From contig NSIL01000008.1 of NCBI GenBank assembly GCA_002737365.1, forward strand, positions 55,035 to 119,034: a stretch of 64,000 nt of DNA, in the 5' to 3' direction. The notes below the pieces were generated by a model. That model made no database searches. It was not told where the DNA came from and saw nothing but the letters and a program-made list of their open reading frames with translations. The DNA comes from Acidobacterium sp. (GTDB taxonomy: Bacteria; Acidobacteriota; Vicinamibacteria; Vicinamibacterales; UBA2999). A program made the position numbers and the translations under genes. Of the stretch, positions 32,169 to 42,240 are shown in pieces. Each line of letters opens with the position of its first letter. Position 1 is the first letter of the stretch.

Positions 32169-34930
32169 TCGCCGACCTTCACGCTCAAGGCCGCCTGCGC
32201 CGCCGCGAGACGCGCGACCGGTACGCGGTACGGCGAGCAGCTCACGTAGTCGAGTCCGACCTGGTGGAAGAAGTGGATCGACGAAGGATCGCCGCCGTGT
32301 TCACCGCAGATGCCGAGCTTGAGTCGGGGGTTGGCGACGCGGCCCTTGGCCACGGCCATCGAGACCAACTGGCCGGTGCCGGCGGCGTCGAAGGTCGCAA
32401 ACGGATCGCGCTCCAGAATCTTCTTGTCCTGGTAGACGCGCAGGAACTTGCCGACATCATCGCGTGAGAAGCCGAACGTCATCTGCGTGAGGTCGTTAGT
32501 ACCGAACGAGAAGAACTCGGCCTCCATTGCCACGGCGTCAGCGGTCAGCGCGCCGCGCGGCACCTCGATCATCGTGCCGACGAGGTATTTGATCTTGATG
32601 CCTTGCTCCTTGAGTACCTGCGCCGCGACGCGATGGACCACGACCTTCTGGTCGCGCAGCTCGCGCACGTCGCCCACCAGGGGAATCATGATCTCGGGGA
32701 TAATCTTGAGGCCTTCCTTGTTCAGCTTGCAGGCCGCTTCCATGATGGCGCGGGTCTGCATTTCGGTGATCTCGGGATAGGTAATGCCGAGACGGACGCC
32801 ACGGTGGCCGAGCATCGGGTTGAACTCATGCAACTGCTCGACGCGCGAAAGCAGCGCCTTCTTCTCATCCAGGGCCTTACCCGTGACGCCCTTGGTCTCC
32901 ATGACGGCGACTTCCACCATCAGGTCCTCGCGCTTGGGCAGGAACTCGTGCAGCGGCGGATCAATCGTCCGGATGGTCACGGCCGTACCCTTCATGGCCT
33001 TGAACACGCCGTAGAAGTCTTCGCGCTGCATCGGCAGCAGCTCATCGAGCGCCTTGCGGCGGTCGGCCTCGGTCTCGGCCAGGATCATGCGCTGCACGAT
33101 CGGGATCCGGCCTTCTCCGAAGAACATGTGCTCGGTTCGGCACAGGCCAATCCCGCGCGCGCCGAAGGCATAGGCGATCTCCGCCTGGTCCGGCTGGTCG
33201 GCGTTGGCACGCACCCCCAGACGGCGGAACCGGTCGGCCCATTCGAGCAAGGTGTGGAACCGCTGGTAGATCGGTGAGTCGGCCGGCTTGATCTTGCCGG
33301 CAATCACCTGCAGGATCTCGCTCGGCTGTGACGCGACCTTGGCAATTTTCACTTCGCCGGTCAGACCGTCAAACGCGAGGTAGTCGCCTTCCTTCACGGT
33401 CTGACCGTTGACGGTGAACATCCTGGCGTGCTCGTCAATGCGCAGTTCGCCGGCGCCAACAATCGACGGCTTGCCCATCTGGCGGCCGACGACGGCGGCG
33501 TGCGAGGTCATGCCTCCGGTCGCGGTGAGAATGCCCTGCGACACCCACATGCCGTGAATGTCGTCAGGAGCAGTCTCGCGACGCACCAGGATGACCGGTT
33601 CGCCCTTGTCCGACCACTCGACCGCGGTCTCGGATGAGAAGACGGCTTTGCCGCACGCCGCGCCAGGCGAGGCGGGCAAGCCCCGCGTGACGGCTGCGAT
33701 GCTCTTCCACTCCTTCTGGTCAAACCCCGGCGCGAGCAACTGCGACAGCGCTTCGGGATCGACCAGCAGGATCGCTTCCTTCGGCGTGACCAACTTCTCT
33801 TTGGCCATGTCGGTGGCAATCACCACGGCGGCGTAGCCAGTGCGCTTGCCGCTGCGCGTCTGTAACATGTAGAGCTTCTCGTCCTGAATGGTGAACTCGA
33901 AGTCCTGGATGTCCTTGTAGTTCCGCTCGAGACGCGTGGTGATGTCGCGCAGTTGCTGGTAGGCCTTCGGCATGACGCGCTCGAGCTCGACGATCGGCTG
34001 CGGCGTGCGAATGCCGGCCACCACGTCTTCACCCTGCGCGTTGATCAGGAACTCGCCGAAGAACTCCTTGGCTCCGGTGGCGGGGTTGCGCGTGAAGCCA
34101 ACGCCTGTGCCCGAGCGATCACCAGTGTTGCCGAACACCATCATCTGAATGTTGACGGCCGTGCCAATCGAATCGGGAATGTCGTAGATGCGGCGATACT
34201 CCTTCGCGCGGGCGTTGTTCCATGAGCGGAACACGGCGTTACGCGCACCACGCAACTGGTCCATCGGATCCTGCGGGAACGGCTTCTTGGTCTTGTCCTT
34301 GACGATTTTCTTGTACGCGGCCACCACTTTCTGCAGGGCGGCCTCATCTAGGTCAGTATCCAACTGCGCGCCCACGGTGCGCTTGATGGCCTCGAACTCG
34401 TGCTCGAACGCCGCCTTTGGAATCTCGAGCACGACGCTGCCGAACATCTGCATGAAGCGGCGGTAGCTGTCGAACGCGAAGCGGCCATTGCCGGTCCACG
34501 CCTTCAAGCCTTCGACCGTCGCGTCGTTGAGACCGAGATTGAGAATAGTGTCCATCATTCCGGGCATCGAGAACTTCGCACCCGAGCGCACCGACACCAG
34601 CAGCGGCTTCTTGATCGATCCGAGCGTGGCGCCGGCGGCCTTCTCGAGCTTGCGCAACTGCGAGACCATCTCGGCTTCGATCGTCGCTGGCAGCTTGTTG
34701 CTGTTGGCCGAGTAGATGTTGCAGGCATCGGTGGAAATGGTGAACCCGGCCGGCACTGGTAATCCCGCGCTGGTCATCTCGGCGAGACCCGCGCCCTTGC
34801 CACCGAGCGTGTCCTTCATGGACCGGTCACCGTCAGCCTTGCCGTTGCCAAAGAAGTAGACGAACTTCTTAGCCTTCGTACTCTTCGTCTTCTTTGTGGT
34901 TGCCTTCTTCACGAGCTTCTTCTTTGCCAT
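32165..34930 (-). CDS. ppdK: Pyruvate, phosphate dikinase with Lys-rich N-terminal tail
   Basis: A 921-residue enzyme interconverting pyruvate + ATP + Pi with PEP + AMP + PPi. It has the ATP-grasp N-terminal domain (LGGKGAGLAEM), the swivelling phosphohistidine domain (GGMTSHAAVVGRQMGKPSIVGAG with catalytic His) and the C-terminal PEP/pyruvate barrel (FSFGTNDLTQMTFGFSRDD; GICGEHGGDP with the catalytic Cys). Unusually, the first 22 residues (MAKKKLVKKATTKKTKSTKAKK) form a Lys-rich tail before the normal start. PPDK here supports gluconeogenesis or PPi-dependent glycolysis. It starts 9 bp after glyS. Confidence 0.96.
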   Translation of the reverse strand: MAKKKLVKKATTKKTKSTKAKKFVYFFGNGKADGDRSMKDTLGGKGAGLAEMTSAGLPVPAGFTISTDACNIYSANSNKLPATIEAEMVSQLRKLEKAAGATLGSIKKPLLVSVRSGAKFSMPGMMDTILNLGLNDATVEGLKAWTGNGRFAFDSYRRFMQMFGSVVLEIPKAAFEHEFEAIKRTVGAQLDTDLDEAALQKVVAAYKKIVKDKTKKPFPQDPMDQLRGARNAVFRSWNNARAKEYRRIYDIPDSIGTAVNIQMMVFGNTGDRSGTGVGFTRNPATGAKEFFGEFLINAQGEDVVAGIRTPQPIVELERVMPKAYQQLRDITTRLERNYKDIQDFEFTIQDEKLYMLQTRSGKRTGYAAVVIATDMAKEKLVTPKEAILLVDPEALSQLLAPGFDQKEWKSIAAVTRGLPASPGAACGKAVFSSETAVEWSDKGEPVILVRRETAPDDIHGMWVSQGILTATGGMTSHAAVVGRQMGKPSIVGAGELRIDEHARMFTVNGQTVKEGDYLAFDGLTGEVKIAKVASQPSEILQVIAGKIKPADSPIYQRFHTLLEWADRFRRLGVRANADQPDQAEIAYAFGARGIGLCRTEHMFFGEGRIPIVQRMILAETEADRRKALDELLPMQREDFYGVFKAMKGTAVTIRTIDPPLHEFLPKREDLMVEVAVMETKGVTGKALDEKKALLSRVEQLHEFNPMLGHRGVRLGITYPEITEMQTRAIMEAACKLNKEGLKIIPEIMIPLVGDVRELRDQKVVVHRVAAQVLKEQGIKIKYLVGTMIEVPRGALTADAVAMEAEFFSFGTNDLTQMTFGFSRDDVGKFLRVYQDKKILERDPFATFDAAGTGQLVSMAVAKGRVANPRLKLGICGEHGGDPSSIHFFHQVGLDYVSCSPYRVPVARLAAAQAALSVKVGD

Positions 34931-34939
34931 GTGCGCTCT

Positions 34940-37120
34940 CTACTCCTGCTTATCCGCTTCGGGAACTATTTCGGAAACATCAGCCAGCTGGAGGATCGCT
35001 CCCTCCAGCCGCTTCAATAAACGCAACCGCGCATCGCGTAGCTGCAGGTCGTCAGCCATCACCATCACATCATCGAAAAACTTCGCCACCGCTGGGCCAG
35101 CCTTCGCCGCCTCGGCAAAGGCCTGCCGGTAACCGCTGCCAGACGATACGGCGGCAGCGACGAAGGGCTGCAGGCGCTGAACCTCCGCCGCCAGTGCCAG
35201 CTCCGAGGCCTCGATCAATGCTCCGCCCAGGTCCGGCGCCGTCCCATCGAGGTTCCTGGCAATATTCTTGACGCGCTTGAACAGCACGGCGAGTTGCTTG
35301 AAATCCGGCGATTCGGTGAACTCGGGCAGCGTCTCAAGCTTCCGCCTGGCCACCAAGGGGCTGACGTCTCCGGCGGGGCCGTGCGTCACCGCGCGGACAT
35401 TGCGCGTGTCGGATCCGCGCTGTTCGAGCACGAAGCGAATGCGGTCGATCATGAACGTCCAGAACGCGTCGTCCAGACCGGCGACCTTCACCAGTTGCCC
35501 CAGCGTCAACCGCAGGTCCAGGCCGGTGAGTTCCGGCAAATCGACGAGGATGCGTACGATCCCCTGCGCGGCGCGACGCAGTCCATACGGATCGCGCGAA
35601 CCTGTGGGCCGTTCGCCGGCGGCAAACATGCCGGTCACCGTGTCGAGCTTGTCGGCCAGCGCCACAGCTGCCCAGGTGATCGCGGCGGCCCCCAGTTGGT
35701 CCGTGGTTGGCGGAGCCGTCGCTTCGACACCCACCGGGAGGTAGTGGTAGTAGATCGCCTTCCACACCTCTTCGGGGCGGCCATCCTCACGGGCATAGAT
35801 GCCGCCCATGGTGCCCTGCAATTCGGTGAGCTCGCGGACCATATCGGTGGCGAGGTCGGCCTTGCACAGCCGTCCCGCTTCGGCCGCGTGGTCAGCAAGG
35901 TCAGCACGGCCGAAGACCTCGGCGCAGATCCACCGCGCCAGAGCCTCGACGCGAATCGCCTTCTCCTGGTAGCTGCCGAGCTTCTTGTGAAACAGGACCG
36001 TGCCCAGGCGATCGGTGTACGCCGCCAGCGGCTGTTCGCGGTCGGCGTCGAAGAAGAACCGGGCATCGCGCAGGCGCGCGGTCAGCACGCGCTCCATGTT
36101 GTGTGCGATCACCTCCGGCTGCTCGGGCTGCATGTTCAGCACGGCCAGGAACACCGGCATCAGCTGGCCCTGGTCGCTATTGACCGGAAAGAAATGCTGG
36201 TGATGAATCATAGTCGTCGTCAGCACTTCTGCGGGCAGCTTCAGGAATTCATCAGCGAAGGTTCCCGACACCACTACCGGATACTCGACGAGGTCCGGCA
36301 CCTCCTCGAGAATGCCCTGCCCAACCAGCGCGCGGGCAATGCGGCCGCCGCGGCGACGCGCCTCGGCATCAAGCTCGCGGCCGATGCGGTCGTGCCGCTC
36401 GTTGCGCTCAAGCACGACAAAGTTCTCCGCGAGCCGCTTGCGGAAGTCGTCGAAGTGCTTGACCTTGATGGCGTGGCCGGCACGCCCGCTGGTCGTCAGA
36501 AAGCGATGGCCGTAGGTGTGGGCGCCGGTGCTGATGTCGAGCACGCGCGAATCGCGTGCCGCCGCCGAACGACCGATGATGAACGGGACGACGCGGCCGC
36601 CGTAGAGATAGACGACCCAGCGAATGGGCCGGCCGAACGGCAGTTCGCCCTTGCCGTCGTCCAGCGTGGCATCCCAGCGCATCTGCTTTGGGAACGACAT
36701 CGCGCGCAGCACACCCGCGAGCACGCCGGGCAACACCTCGCTGGCAGCCTTGCCGCGCTGGTGCTTGCGCACCCCGAGGTACTCCCCTTTTGGCGTGGTG
36801 ATGCGTTCGATCTGGTCGTCGGCCACCCCTTGCTTCTTGGCGAAGCCCGCACCGGCGGGCGTCAGCTCGCCATTCTTGAACGCCGCCGCGACGGGCGGTC
36901 CCATGACCAGTTCTTCGAGGTCGCTCTGGCGTTCGCCGATCTTGCCGGCATGCGCGATCAGACGCCGCGGCGTGCTGTAGGTCTGCACCGGCTCATCGAT
37001 CGACAGCCGCGCTTCCTTGAGCTTGGCCTCGAGGGCCCGGCCAATCTGCGCAGTCAGTCCGGGCAGCCAACTGGCGGGCAGCTCTTCCGTGCCAATTTCA
37101 AGCAGTAGTTCGCGGTCCAC
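34940..37120 (-). CDS. glyS: Glycine--tRNA ligase beta subunit
   Basis: Start at the GTG at 37120, separated by one base from the glyQ stop; the upstream in-frame ATG falls inside glyQ. The 726-residue subunit opens with RELLLEIGTEELPASWL, a family hallmark, followed by EELVMGPPVAAAF, the HD-domain-like core (MIHHQHFFPV), GELPFGRPIRWVVYL, and a C-terminal DALR/anticodon-binding region. With GlyQ it makes the heterotetrameric bacterial GlyRS. Its presence as two genes contrasts with the single-chain GlyRS of many bacteria. Confidence 0.97.
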   Translation of the reverse strand: MDRELLLEIGTEELPASWLPGLTAQIGRALEAKLKEARLSIDEPVQTYSTPRRLIAHAGKIGERQSDLEELVMGPPVAAAFKNGELTPAGAGFAKKQGVADDQIERITTPKGEYLGVRKHQRGKAASEVLPGVLAGVLRAMSFPKQMRWDATLDDGKGELPFGRPIRWVVYLYGGRVVPFIIGRSAAARDSRVLDISTGAHTYGHRFLTTSGRAGHAIKVKHFDDFRKRLAENFVVLERNERHDRIGRELDAEARRRGGRIARALVGQGILEEVPDLVEYPVVVSGTFADEFLKLPAEVLTTTMIHHQHFFPVNSDQGQLMPVFLAVLNMQPEQPEVIAHNMERVLTARLRDARFFFDADREQPLAAYTDRLGTVLFHKKLGSYQEKAIRVEALARWICAEVFGRADLADHAAEAGRLCKADLATDMVRELTELQGTMGGIYAREDGRPEEVWKAIYYHYLPVGVEATAPPTTDQLGAAAITWAAVALADKLDTVTGMFAAGERPTGSRDPYGLRRAAQGIVRILVDLPELTGLDLRLTLGQLVKVAGLDDAFWTFMIDRIRFVLEQRGSDTRNVRAVTHGPAGDVSPLVARRKLETLPEFTESPDFKQLAVLFKRVKNIARNLDGTAPDLGGALIEASELALAAEVQRLQPFVAAAVSSGSGYRQAFAEAAKAGPAVAKFFDDVMVMADDLQLRDARLRLLKRLEGAILQLADVSEIVPEADKQE

Positions 37121-37121
37121 G

Positions 37122-38009
37122 TCAGGCTCCGGGCTCGGCCACCACGGGCATCTGCTGCACCGCGTATTCCTTGCAAATGGCGATGGCAAGTTGACGCACG
37201 CGCAGGATGTACGCTGTACGCTCAGTCACGCCGACGCTGCCGCTCGAGTCGAGCAGGTTGAACAGGTGCGAACACTTCAGGCAGTACTCGAGGGCCGGCA
37301 GCAGCAAGCCGCCCTTGAACAGCTCTTCGCCGAACTTGTAGGTCTCGTCAAACTGCTGGCGGTGAAACGCCGAAAAGCGCTCGCGATCGATCCCGGTGTC
37401 CTGGTTGAACGCGTACTTCGACTGCTCCACTTCCTCGCGCATGCGAACATCGCCGTACGACTTGCCGCCGCCCCACTCGAGGTCGAACACGTTGTCGACC
37501 TTCTGCAGGAACATGGCGATGCGCTCGAGTCCGTAGGTGATCTCCGCGGCGATCGGCGACAGATCCATGCCGCCGACTTGCTGGAAGTAAGTAAACTGCG
37601 AAATCTCCATGCCGTCGAGCATCACCTGCCAGCCAATGCCCCAGGCTCCCAGCGTCGGCGATTCCCAGTTGTCTTCTTCGAACCGGATGTCGTGCTGGCG
37701 TGGGTTGATGCCGACTGCCTCGAGGCTGTCGAGATAGATTTTTTGAATGTCGTCGGGAGACGGCTTCAGGATCACCTGTAACTGGTGATGCTTGAACAGG
37801 CGGTTGGGATTCTGCCCAAAGCGGCCGTCGTCTGGCCGGCGCGACGGCTGGACGTAGGCCACGTTCCACGGTGTGGGGCCGAGCACGCGCAGCAGCGTCT
37901 CGGGATGCGAGGTGCCCGCGCCCACTTCGAGGTCGAGGGGTTGCTGGAGCAAGCAGCCCTGTGAGGCCCAGAAATACTGCAGCTTGAGGATGAGGTCCTG
38001 GAATGTCAC
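37122..38009 (-). CDS. glyQ: Glycine--tRNA ligase alpha subunit
   Basis: A 295-residue class II synthetase catalytic subunit. Motifs: [38 protein letters not shown] (motif 1 region), [24 protein letters not shown], the motif-2-like [36 protein letters not shown] and [13 protein letters not shown] (motif 3). Length is normal. It follows recO by 4 bp and immediately precedes glyS. Confidence 0.98.
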   Translation of the reverse strand: MTFQDLILKLQYFWASQGCLLQQPLDLEVGAGTSHPETLLRVLGPTPWNVAYVQPSRRPDDGRFGQNPNRLFKHHQLQVILKPSPDDIQKIYLDSLEAVGINPRQHDIRFEEDNWESPTLGAWGIGWQVMLDGMEISQFTYFQQVGGMDLSPIAAEITYGLERIAMFLQKVDNVFDLEWGGGKSYGDVRMREEVEQSKYAFNQDTGIDRERFSAFHRQQFDETYKFGEELFKGGLLLPALEYCLKCSHLFNLLDSSGSVGVTERTAYILRVRQLAIAICKEYAVQQMPVVAEPGA

Positions 38010-38013
38010 GCGG

Positions 38014-38658
38014 TTACGAACGCCGCAGTTCGTTCAAGACGCGAACTGAGCGGAGTTCCCTATCGAGATGCATCGTAATCAGCTTCCGATGAATTAGTTC
38101 AATTTCGCGCAGGACACCACTGCTGGCGCCGAGCGAGTCCACATCGCGCGGACCGATGCGCCGGACACCGTCCAGGAACATCGCCGCGCCATTCGACAGC
38201 CGCAGGTCAGACGGATAGACGCCCTGCAACCGCAACAACCAACACTCGAAGTACCGAGCCAGGGCCTCGACCGGCGTACCCGTCACCAGTGCTTCGAGCG
38301 CCGAGGTGCCCAGCCGATACAGCCGCTCGTCGACATCGGCGTCGGCCGCCCACTCGTCGATCAGCTCGGCGAAGTAATGGCTGTAGCCAAGCGCTTCCGG
38401 ACTGGTCGACGACAACGGCGAGCGAACCGGCTCCGCGTAATTCAAGGACACCAGCTCGCGCCGCTCCTTCTCGAAGTACGCCACGCGCACTTCGGTCAGC
38501 GGCTCGAGCGCGGCGCCAAACCGTTTGCGCGACTTTCCCGCATTGGGTGCGATGCCCCGCTTCTTGCCGCGATCGCGGGTCAGAAAGACCACAATGCGAT
38601 CGGCTTCGCCCAGCTTGTAGGTGCGGAGGACGAGGGCTTCGGCCGTGTACAGCGGCAT
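38014..38658 (-). CDS. recO: DNA repair protein RecO
   Basis: A 214-residue protein, slightly short for the family. The N-terminal OB-fold ([52 protein letters not shown]) is clear, followed by the helical domain ([26 protein letters not shown]). The Cys4 zinc site found in some RecO proteins is absent; the usual zinc region is replaced by [12 protein letters not shown]. RecO loads RecA with RecR. It lies between mgtE and glyQ. Confidence 0.93.
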   Translation of the reverse strand: MPLYTAEALVLRTYKLGEADRIVVFLTRDRGKKRGIAPNAGKSRKRFGAALEPLTEVRVAYFEKERRELVSLNYAEPVRSPLSSTSPEALGYSHYFAELIDEWAADADVDERLYRLGTSALEALVTGTPVEALARYFECWLLRLQGVYPSDLRLSNGAAMFLDGVRRIGPRDVDSLGASSGVLREIELIHRKLITMHLDRELRSVRVLNELRRS

Positions 38659-38682
38659 CCCGTAGCCGTTATTGTACCGCCT

Positions 38683-40050
38683 CTAGTGAACCAGATACCG
38701 CAGGAAGATCGTGGCCAGGCCCAGGAACGAGGCAAAGCCAATCACGTCGGTAAACGTGGTAATGAACACGGAAGAACCAAGAGCCGGATCCACCTTCATC
38801 GCTTTCAAGCCCAGAGGCACCAGCGTGCCGGCCGTGGCCGCCACGAACATGTTGCAGACCATCGCCATCCCCAGCAGCAGGGCCAGCACGGGATCCGCCT
38901 TGGTCGCCCAGGCCACTCCGGCCGCCACCGTGCCGAGCGCCAAGCCATTACCGAGCCCGATGAGGGACTCCTTGGCCAAGGCCTTCTTGCTGCTCTCCCA
39001 GCTGAGCTCGCCAAGCGCCAGGCCGCGCACAATCACGGTCAGCGTCTGCGTGCCGGCATTGCCGCCCATCCCGGCCACGATGGGCATGAAGACGGCCAGC
39101 GCCGTCACCTGTTCGATGGTGCCTTCAAAGAACGCCACCACCGAGGCGGCCACGAACGCCGTCACCAGGTTGGCCAGTAGCCACGGCAGGCGCTTCTTGA
39201 ATGCTTCGGCCGCAGGGGTGGTCACACGCTCGTCACCCGAGACACCGGCCAGGCGCAGCAGGTCTTCGCTGGCCTCGTCCTTGATGACGTCGATGACGTC
39301 GTCCACGGTGACCACGCCAACGAGCTTGTTCTCCTCGTCGACGACCGGCACCGCCAGCAGGTTGTACGACGCCACTTGCCGCGCGACCTCTTCCTGATCG
39401 GTATCGACGCGGACGCTCGTCACATCGGGCACCATGATGCGTTTGAGCGGCGTCTCGGGTGACACCAGCAGCAGGCGGCGCAGCGAGGTGACACCCACAA
39501 GATGGCGCCGTGCGTCGACGACGTAGAGGTAGAACACCATTTCGACGTCGCGCGAGCCTTGCAGGGCGGTGATGGCCTCGCCCACCGTCAGATCTTCGCC
39601 TAGGGCAAAGACCTGCGGGTTCATGATGCGGCCGGCCGTCTGCTCGCCGTATTCGAGCAAGCTCTCGACCTGGCCCGACTCGCGTCGCCGCATCAATTCC
39701 AGAACTTCGGTTGACAGCTCGTCAGGCAGGTAATCCATCAACGCCGCCGCGTCGTCTGATGGAATTTCCTGTAACAACCTGGCGATTTCTTCAGCCGAGC
39801 GTCCGGTCAGCAGCTTGGCGCCCTCTTCGGGCCCCATCTCACTGACGGTTTCCATGGCCAGGCGGCCGCTGCGATCGACCAGCAGTGAGAACACCGCCTG
39901 CCGCTCGGTATCAAGCAGCGACCCGAACACTGACGCCAGGTCGGCGGGGTGCTGCTTCTGCAGGAGGTTCAGCAGGTTGGCCGTCGCGCCAATGCGGAGC
40001 AGCCGCTTGACGGAGTCGAGAACGACGTCGATTCGTCGGGACATGGCCAT
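38683..40050 (-). CDS. mgtE: Magnesium transporter MgtE
   Basis: Start set at the ATG at 40050 (MAMSRRIDVVLDSVKRLLR); a GTG at 40071 is an alternative, further upstream codons overlap a palindrome and era. The 455-residue protein has the MgtE_N superhelical domain (LLQKQHPADLASVF, YLPDELSTEVLELM), a CBS pair (about 165-290) and five C-terminal membrane helices with the pore-lining GGNAGTQTLTVIVRGLALGE. It is a Mg2+-gated Mg2+ channel. Inserted between era and recO, it interrupts an otherwise classic gene order. Confidence 0.95.
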   Translation of the reverse strand: MAMSRRIDVVLDSVKRLLRIGATANLLNLLQKQHPADLASVFGSLLDTERQAVFSLLVDRSGRLAMETVSEMGPEEGAKLLTGRSAEEIARLLQEIPSDDAAALMDYLPDELSTEVLELMRRRESGQVESLLEYGEQTAGRIMNPQVFALGEDLTVGEAITALQGSRDVEMVFYLYVVDARRHLVGVTSLRRLLLVSPETPLKRIMVPDVTSVRVDTDQEEVARQVASYNLLAVPVVDEENKLVGVVTVDDVIDVIKDEASEDLLRLAGVSGDERVTTPAAEAFKKRLPWLLANLVTAFVAASVVAFFEGTIEQVTALAVFMPIVAGMGGNAGTQTLTVIVRGLALGELSWESSKKALAKESLIGLGNGLALGTVAAGVAWATKADPVLALLLGMAMVCNMFVAATAGTLVPLGLKAMKVDPALGSSVFITTFTDVIGFASFLGLATIFLRYLVH

Positions 40051-40072
40051 GCGATCGAGCAAATTTAACACG

Positions 40073-40090
40073 GTCCGCCTAAAGGCGGAC
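40073..40090. repeat. Perfect palindrome of the TCCGCC/GGCGGA family, copy 3
   Basis: GTCCGCCTAAAGGCGGAC, a perfect inverted repeat with a TAAA/TTTA centre, lies between the era stop (40097) and the mgtE start. It shares its arms with copies at 7392, 14389 and 58515. In the direction of transcription it could form a hairpin just after era. Confidence 0.65.
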
Positions 40091-40096
40091 GCCACA

Positions 40097-41002
40097 TTAG
40101 CCGGACTTTCCTTTGCGCCGCGATGGCAGCCCAAGTGAGTCGAGCATGCGCTCGTCCTCGCGCCAGCCCTCACGAACCTTGACGTGCAGGTCGAGGTAGA
40201 CGCGCGCGTCAAAGAAGGTCTCTAGCTCCTTGCGGGCCGCGGTCCCAATCGCCTTGATGCGCGCGCCGGCGCGCCCGACCAGGATCGGCTTCTGGCTGTC
40301 GCGATCGACCAGGATGGTGCAGAAGAAACGCATCAGGCCCTTCGCATCGGCCTCTTCGAACTTGTCCACGACGACGGCGGTCGAGAACGGGAGTTCGTCA
40401 CGGGTCTGTTGCAGCACCTGCTCGCGGATCAGTTCCGCGACAAAGAACCGCTCGGGCTGGTCGGTGAGGTAATCCTCCGGATAGATCGGCTCACCCTCGG
40501 GCAAGTGCGACAGCAGTACCTTCTCCAGGCGATCGACGTTCTCCCCGGTCCGGGCTGAAATCGGCACCAAGTCGGCAAACCCGACCTCTTTCTCATACTC
40601 GGCCAGGCGCGGCAGCAGCGATGCTTTGTCGGCGATATCAACCTTATTCAGCACCAGGACCCGCGGCACCTTCGACTTGCGAACCACGTCCATCAGGAAG
40701 TCGTCGCCCGCTCCACCGGGTTCACTGCCATCAACGACGACGGCGATCACGTCCACTTCTTTGAGAGTGTCGAGGGCGGCATCCACCATGCGCACGTTCA
40801 GGCGATGCAGCGGCTTGTGAACCCCCGGCGTGTCCAAGAACACCGCCTGGCCCTCTGGATACTGGCGGACGCCAACAATCCGATTGCGGGTGGTCTGCGG
40901 CTTGTCCGAGACAATTGCCAGTTTCTGTCCGACCAGCTTATTGAGCAGGGTCGACTTCCCCGCATTCGGCCGGCCGACCAGCGCGACAAATCCAGCCTTC
41001 AA
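40097..41002 (-). CDS. era: GTPase Era
   Basis: A 301-residue GTPase. G1 GRPNAGKST, G2 region TTRNRIVG, G3 DTPGVHKPL, G4 NKVD, G5 SARTGENVD; the C-terminal KH domain contains VGRAGARIKAIGTAARKELE. Era binds 16S rRNA near its 3' end during 30S maturation. Its ATG overlaps the stop of the upstream CBS-domain gene (ATGA), and ybeY, another 16S maturation factor, is nearby. Confidence 0.98.
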   Translation of the reverse strand: MKAGFVALVGRPNAGKSTLLNKLVGQKLAIVSDKPQTTRNRIVGVRQYPEGQAVFLDTPGVHKPLHRLNVRMVDAALDTLKEVDVIAVVVDGSEPGGAGDDFLMDVVRKSKVPRVLVLNKVDIADKASLLPRLAEYEKEVGFADLVPISARTGENVDRLEKVLLSHLPEGEPIYPEDYLTDQPERFFVAELIREQVLQQTRDELPFSTAVVVDKFEEADAKGLMRFFCTILVDRDSQKPILVGRAGARIKAIGTAARKELETFFDARVYLDLHVKVREGWREDERMLDSLGLPSRRKGKSG

Positions 41003-42240
41003 CGACCGGCCTCGCTGCCGGCATCGGCGCCCTGCCGGCGCAAGCGCACGCGCGTGATGCGGCGCTGTTCCGTCTCGAGAATCTCCACGTCGAGGCCATC
41101 AAGGTCGAAGTGTTCGCCCACCGCCGGCACGCGTCCGAGCCGGGACAACAGGAACCCGCCCACGGTCTCGAAACCATGACCTTCGATCGTCACCTTCATC
41201 AAGTTCGCCATCTCTTCCACGTGCACACTGCCGCTGAAGACGAACCGTCCGCCGCCCTCGTCAATGATCCGCTCGACCTCCACATCGTACTCGTCGCGAA
41301 TCTCGCCGACGATCTCCTCGAGCAGGTCCTCGACCGTGACGAGACCAGCCGTGCCGCCATACTCGTCAACGACGATGGCGCTCTGTAGTCGCTTGCGCTG
41401 AAACTCCTTCAGCAGTTCCGGCACGCGATTGGTTTCGGGCACGAAGTGGGCCTGGCGCATGAACGGCGCAATCGGCCCTGAGGTCGGCGCGCCGCGCATG
41501 ATCAAGTCCTTCAGAAACACGAAGCCCACCACGTTGTCGAGGGTTTCGTTGAAGACCGGAATCCGTGAATACTGCTGCTCGCGAAACAGCGCATACAGCT
41601 GTTCAATGGTGGCATCTTGGTCGATGCCGATGATGTCGGGGCGCGGCGTCATGACCTCGCGAACCATGGTTTCGCGGAAGTCGGCCAGGTTCCGTAACAG
41701 CTCTCGGGCCTGTCCGTCCTGGGCGGCTTCGACCTCTGCCTGCACCGGCGTCATGGCCTCGGCCGGAGTCGGGTCGGAGTGGCCGTTGCCGTTGGCCGCC
41801 CGTTCCTTGCGGCGACTGGTCCCCAATCGCAGCAGGGCCGCAGTCAGCGGCCGCAGCGTCTTGGCGACGACATCGAACGACGGCAGCAGGACGTCGAGCA
41901 CACGCTCAGGATCGCGGCGCACGATCAGCAGGGGGATGATGTGCTCACAGCTGGCGGTGATGCCGATCACCGACAGTACCAGGATTGGAAATCCCGTGGG
42001 ATCGACGTGGGTCACCCGCGCCAGTAACGCCGTCGCGAGCACGGTGATAATCGAAAACAAGATGCGAACCGGAATGAACAACCGGCGCGGGTCATCGAGG
42101 TACCAGCCGAGCGCATCGTCGCGGTCGGTGCGCTCGGCGTGAATGCGCAGCGACAGTCGCATCAGCGCATTGAATCCCGCTGACACCGTGCCCAGGTAGA
42201 TCGCGGCACAGCCGAGGAGGAACAGCAGCAGCGGTGTCAT
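40999..42240 (-). CDS. CorC/HlyC-like CBS-domain membrane protein
   Basis: A 413-residue protein. The N-terminal region (about 1-120) is hydrophobic with three or four helices, resembling DUF21/CNNM. Then come two CBS motifs ([87 protein letters not shown]) and the CorC_HlyC domain ([47 protein letters not shown]). Such proteins are linked to divalent cation (Mg2+/Co2+) efflux. It overlaps both neighbours by 4 bp, in the classical ybeZ-ybeY-corC order. Confidence 0.92.
   Translation of the reverse strand: MTPLLLFLLGCAAIYLGTVSAGFNALMRLSLRIHAERTDRDDALGWYLDDPRRLFIPVRILFSIITVLATALLARVTHVDPTGFPILVLSVIGITASCEHIIPLLIVRRDPERVLDVLLPSFDVVAKTLRPLTAALLRLGTSRRKERAANGNGHSDPTPAEAMTPVQAEVEAAQDGQARELLRNLADFRETMVREVMTPRPDIIGIDQDATIEQLYALFREQQYSRIPVFNETLDNVVGFVFLKDLIMRGAPTSGPIAPFMRQAHFVPETNRVPELLKEFQRKRLQSAIVVDEYGGTAGLVTVEDLLEEIVGEIRDEYDVEVERIIDEGGGRFVFSGSVHVEEMANLMKVTIEGHGFETVGGFLLSRLGRVPAVGEHFDLDGLDVEILETEQRRITRVRLRRQGADAGSEAGR

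Noticed and set aside
35294..37108. 604-codon plus-strand open frame
   Set aside because: Antisense to glyS; shadow frame.
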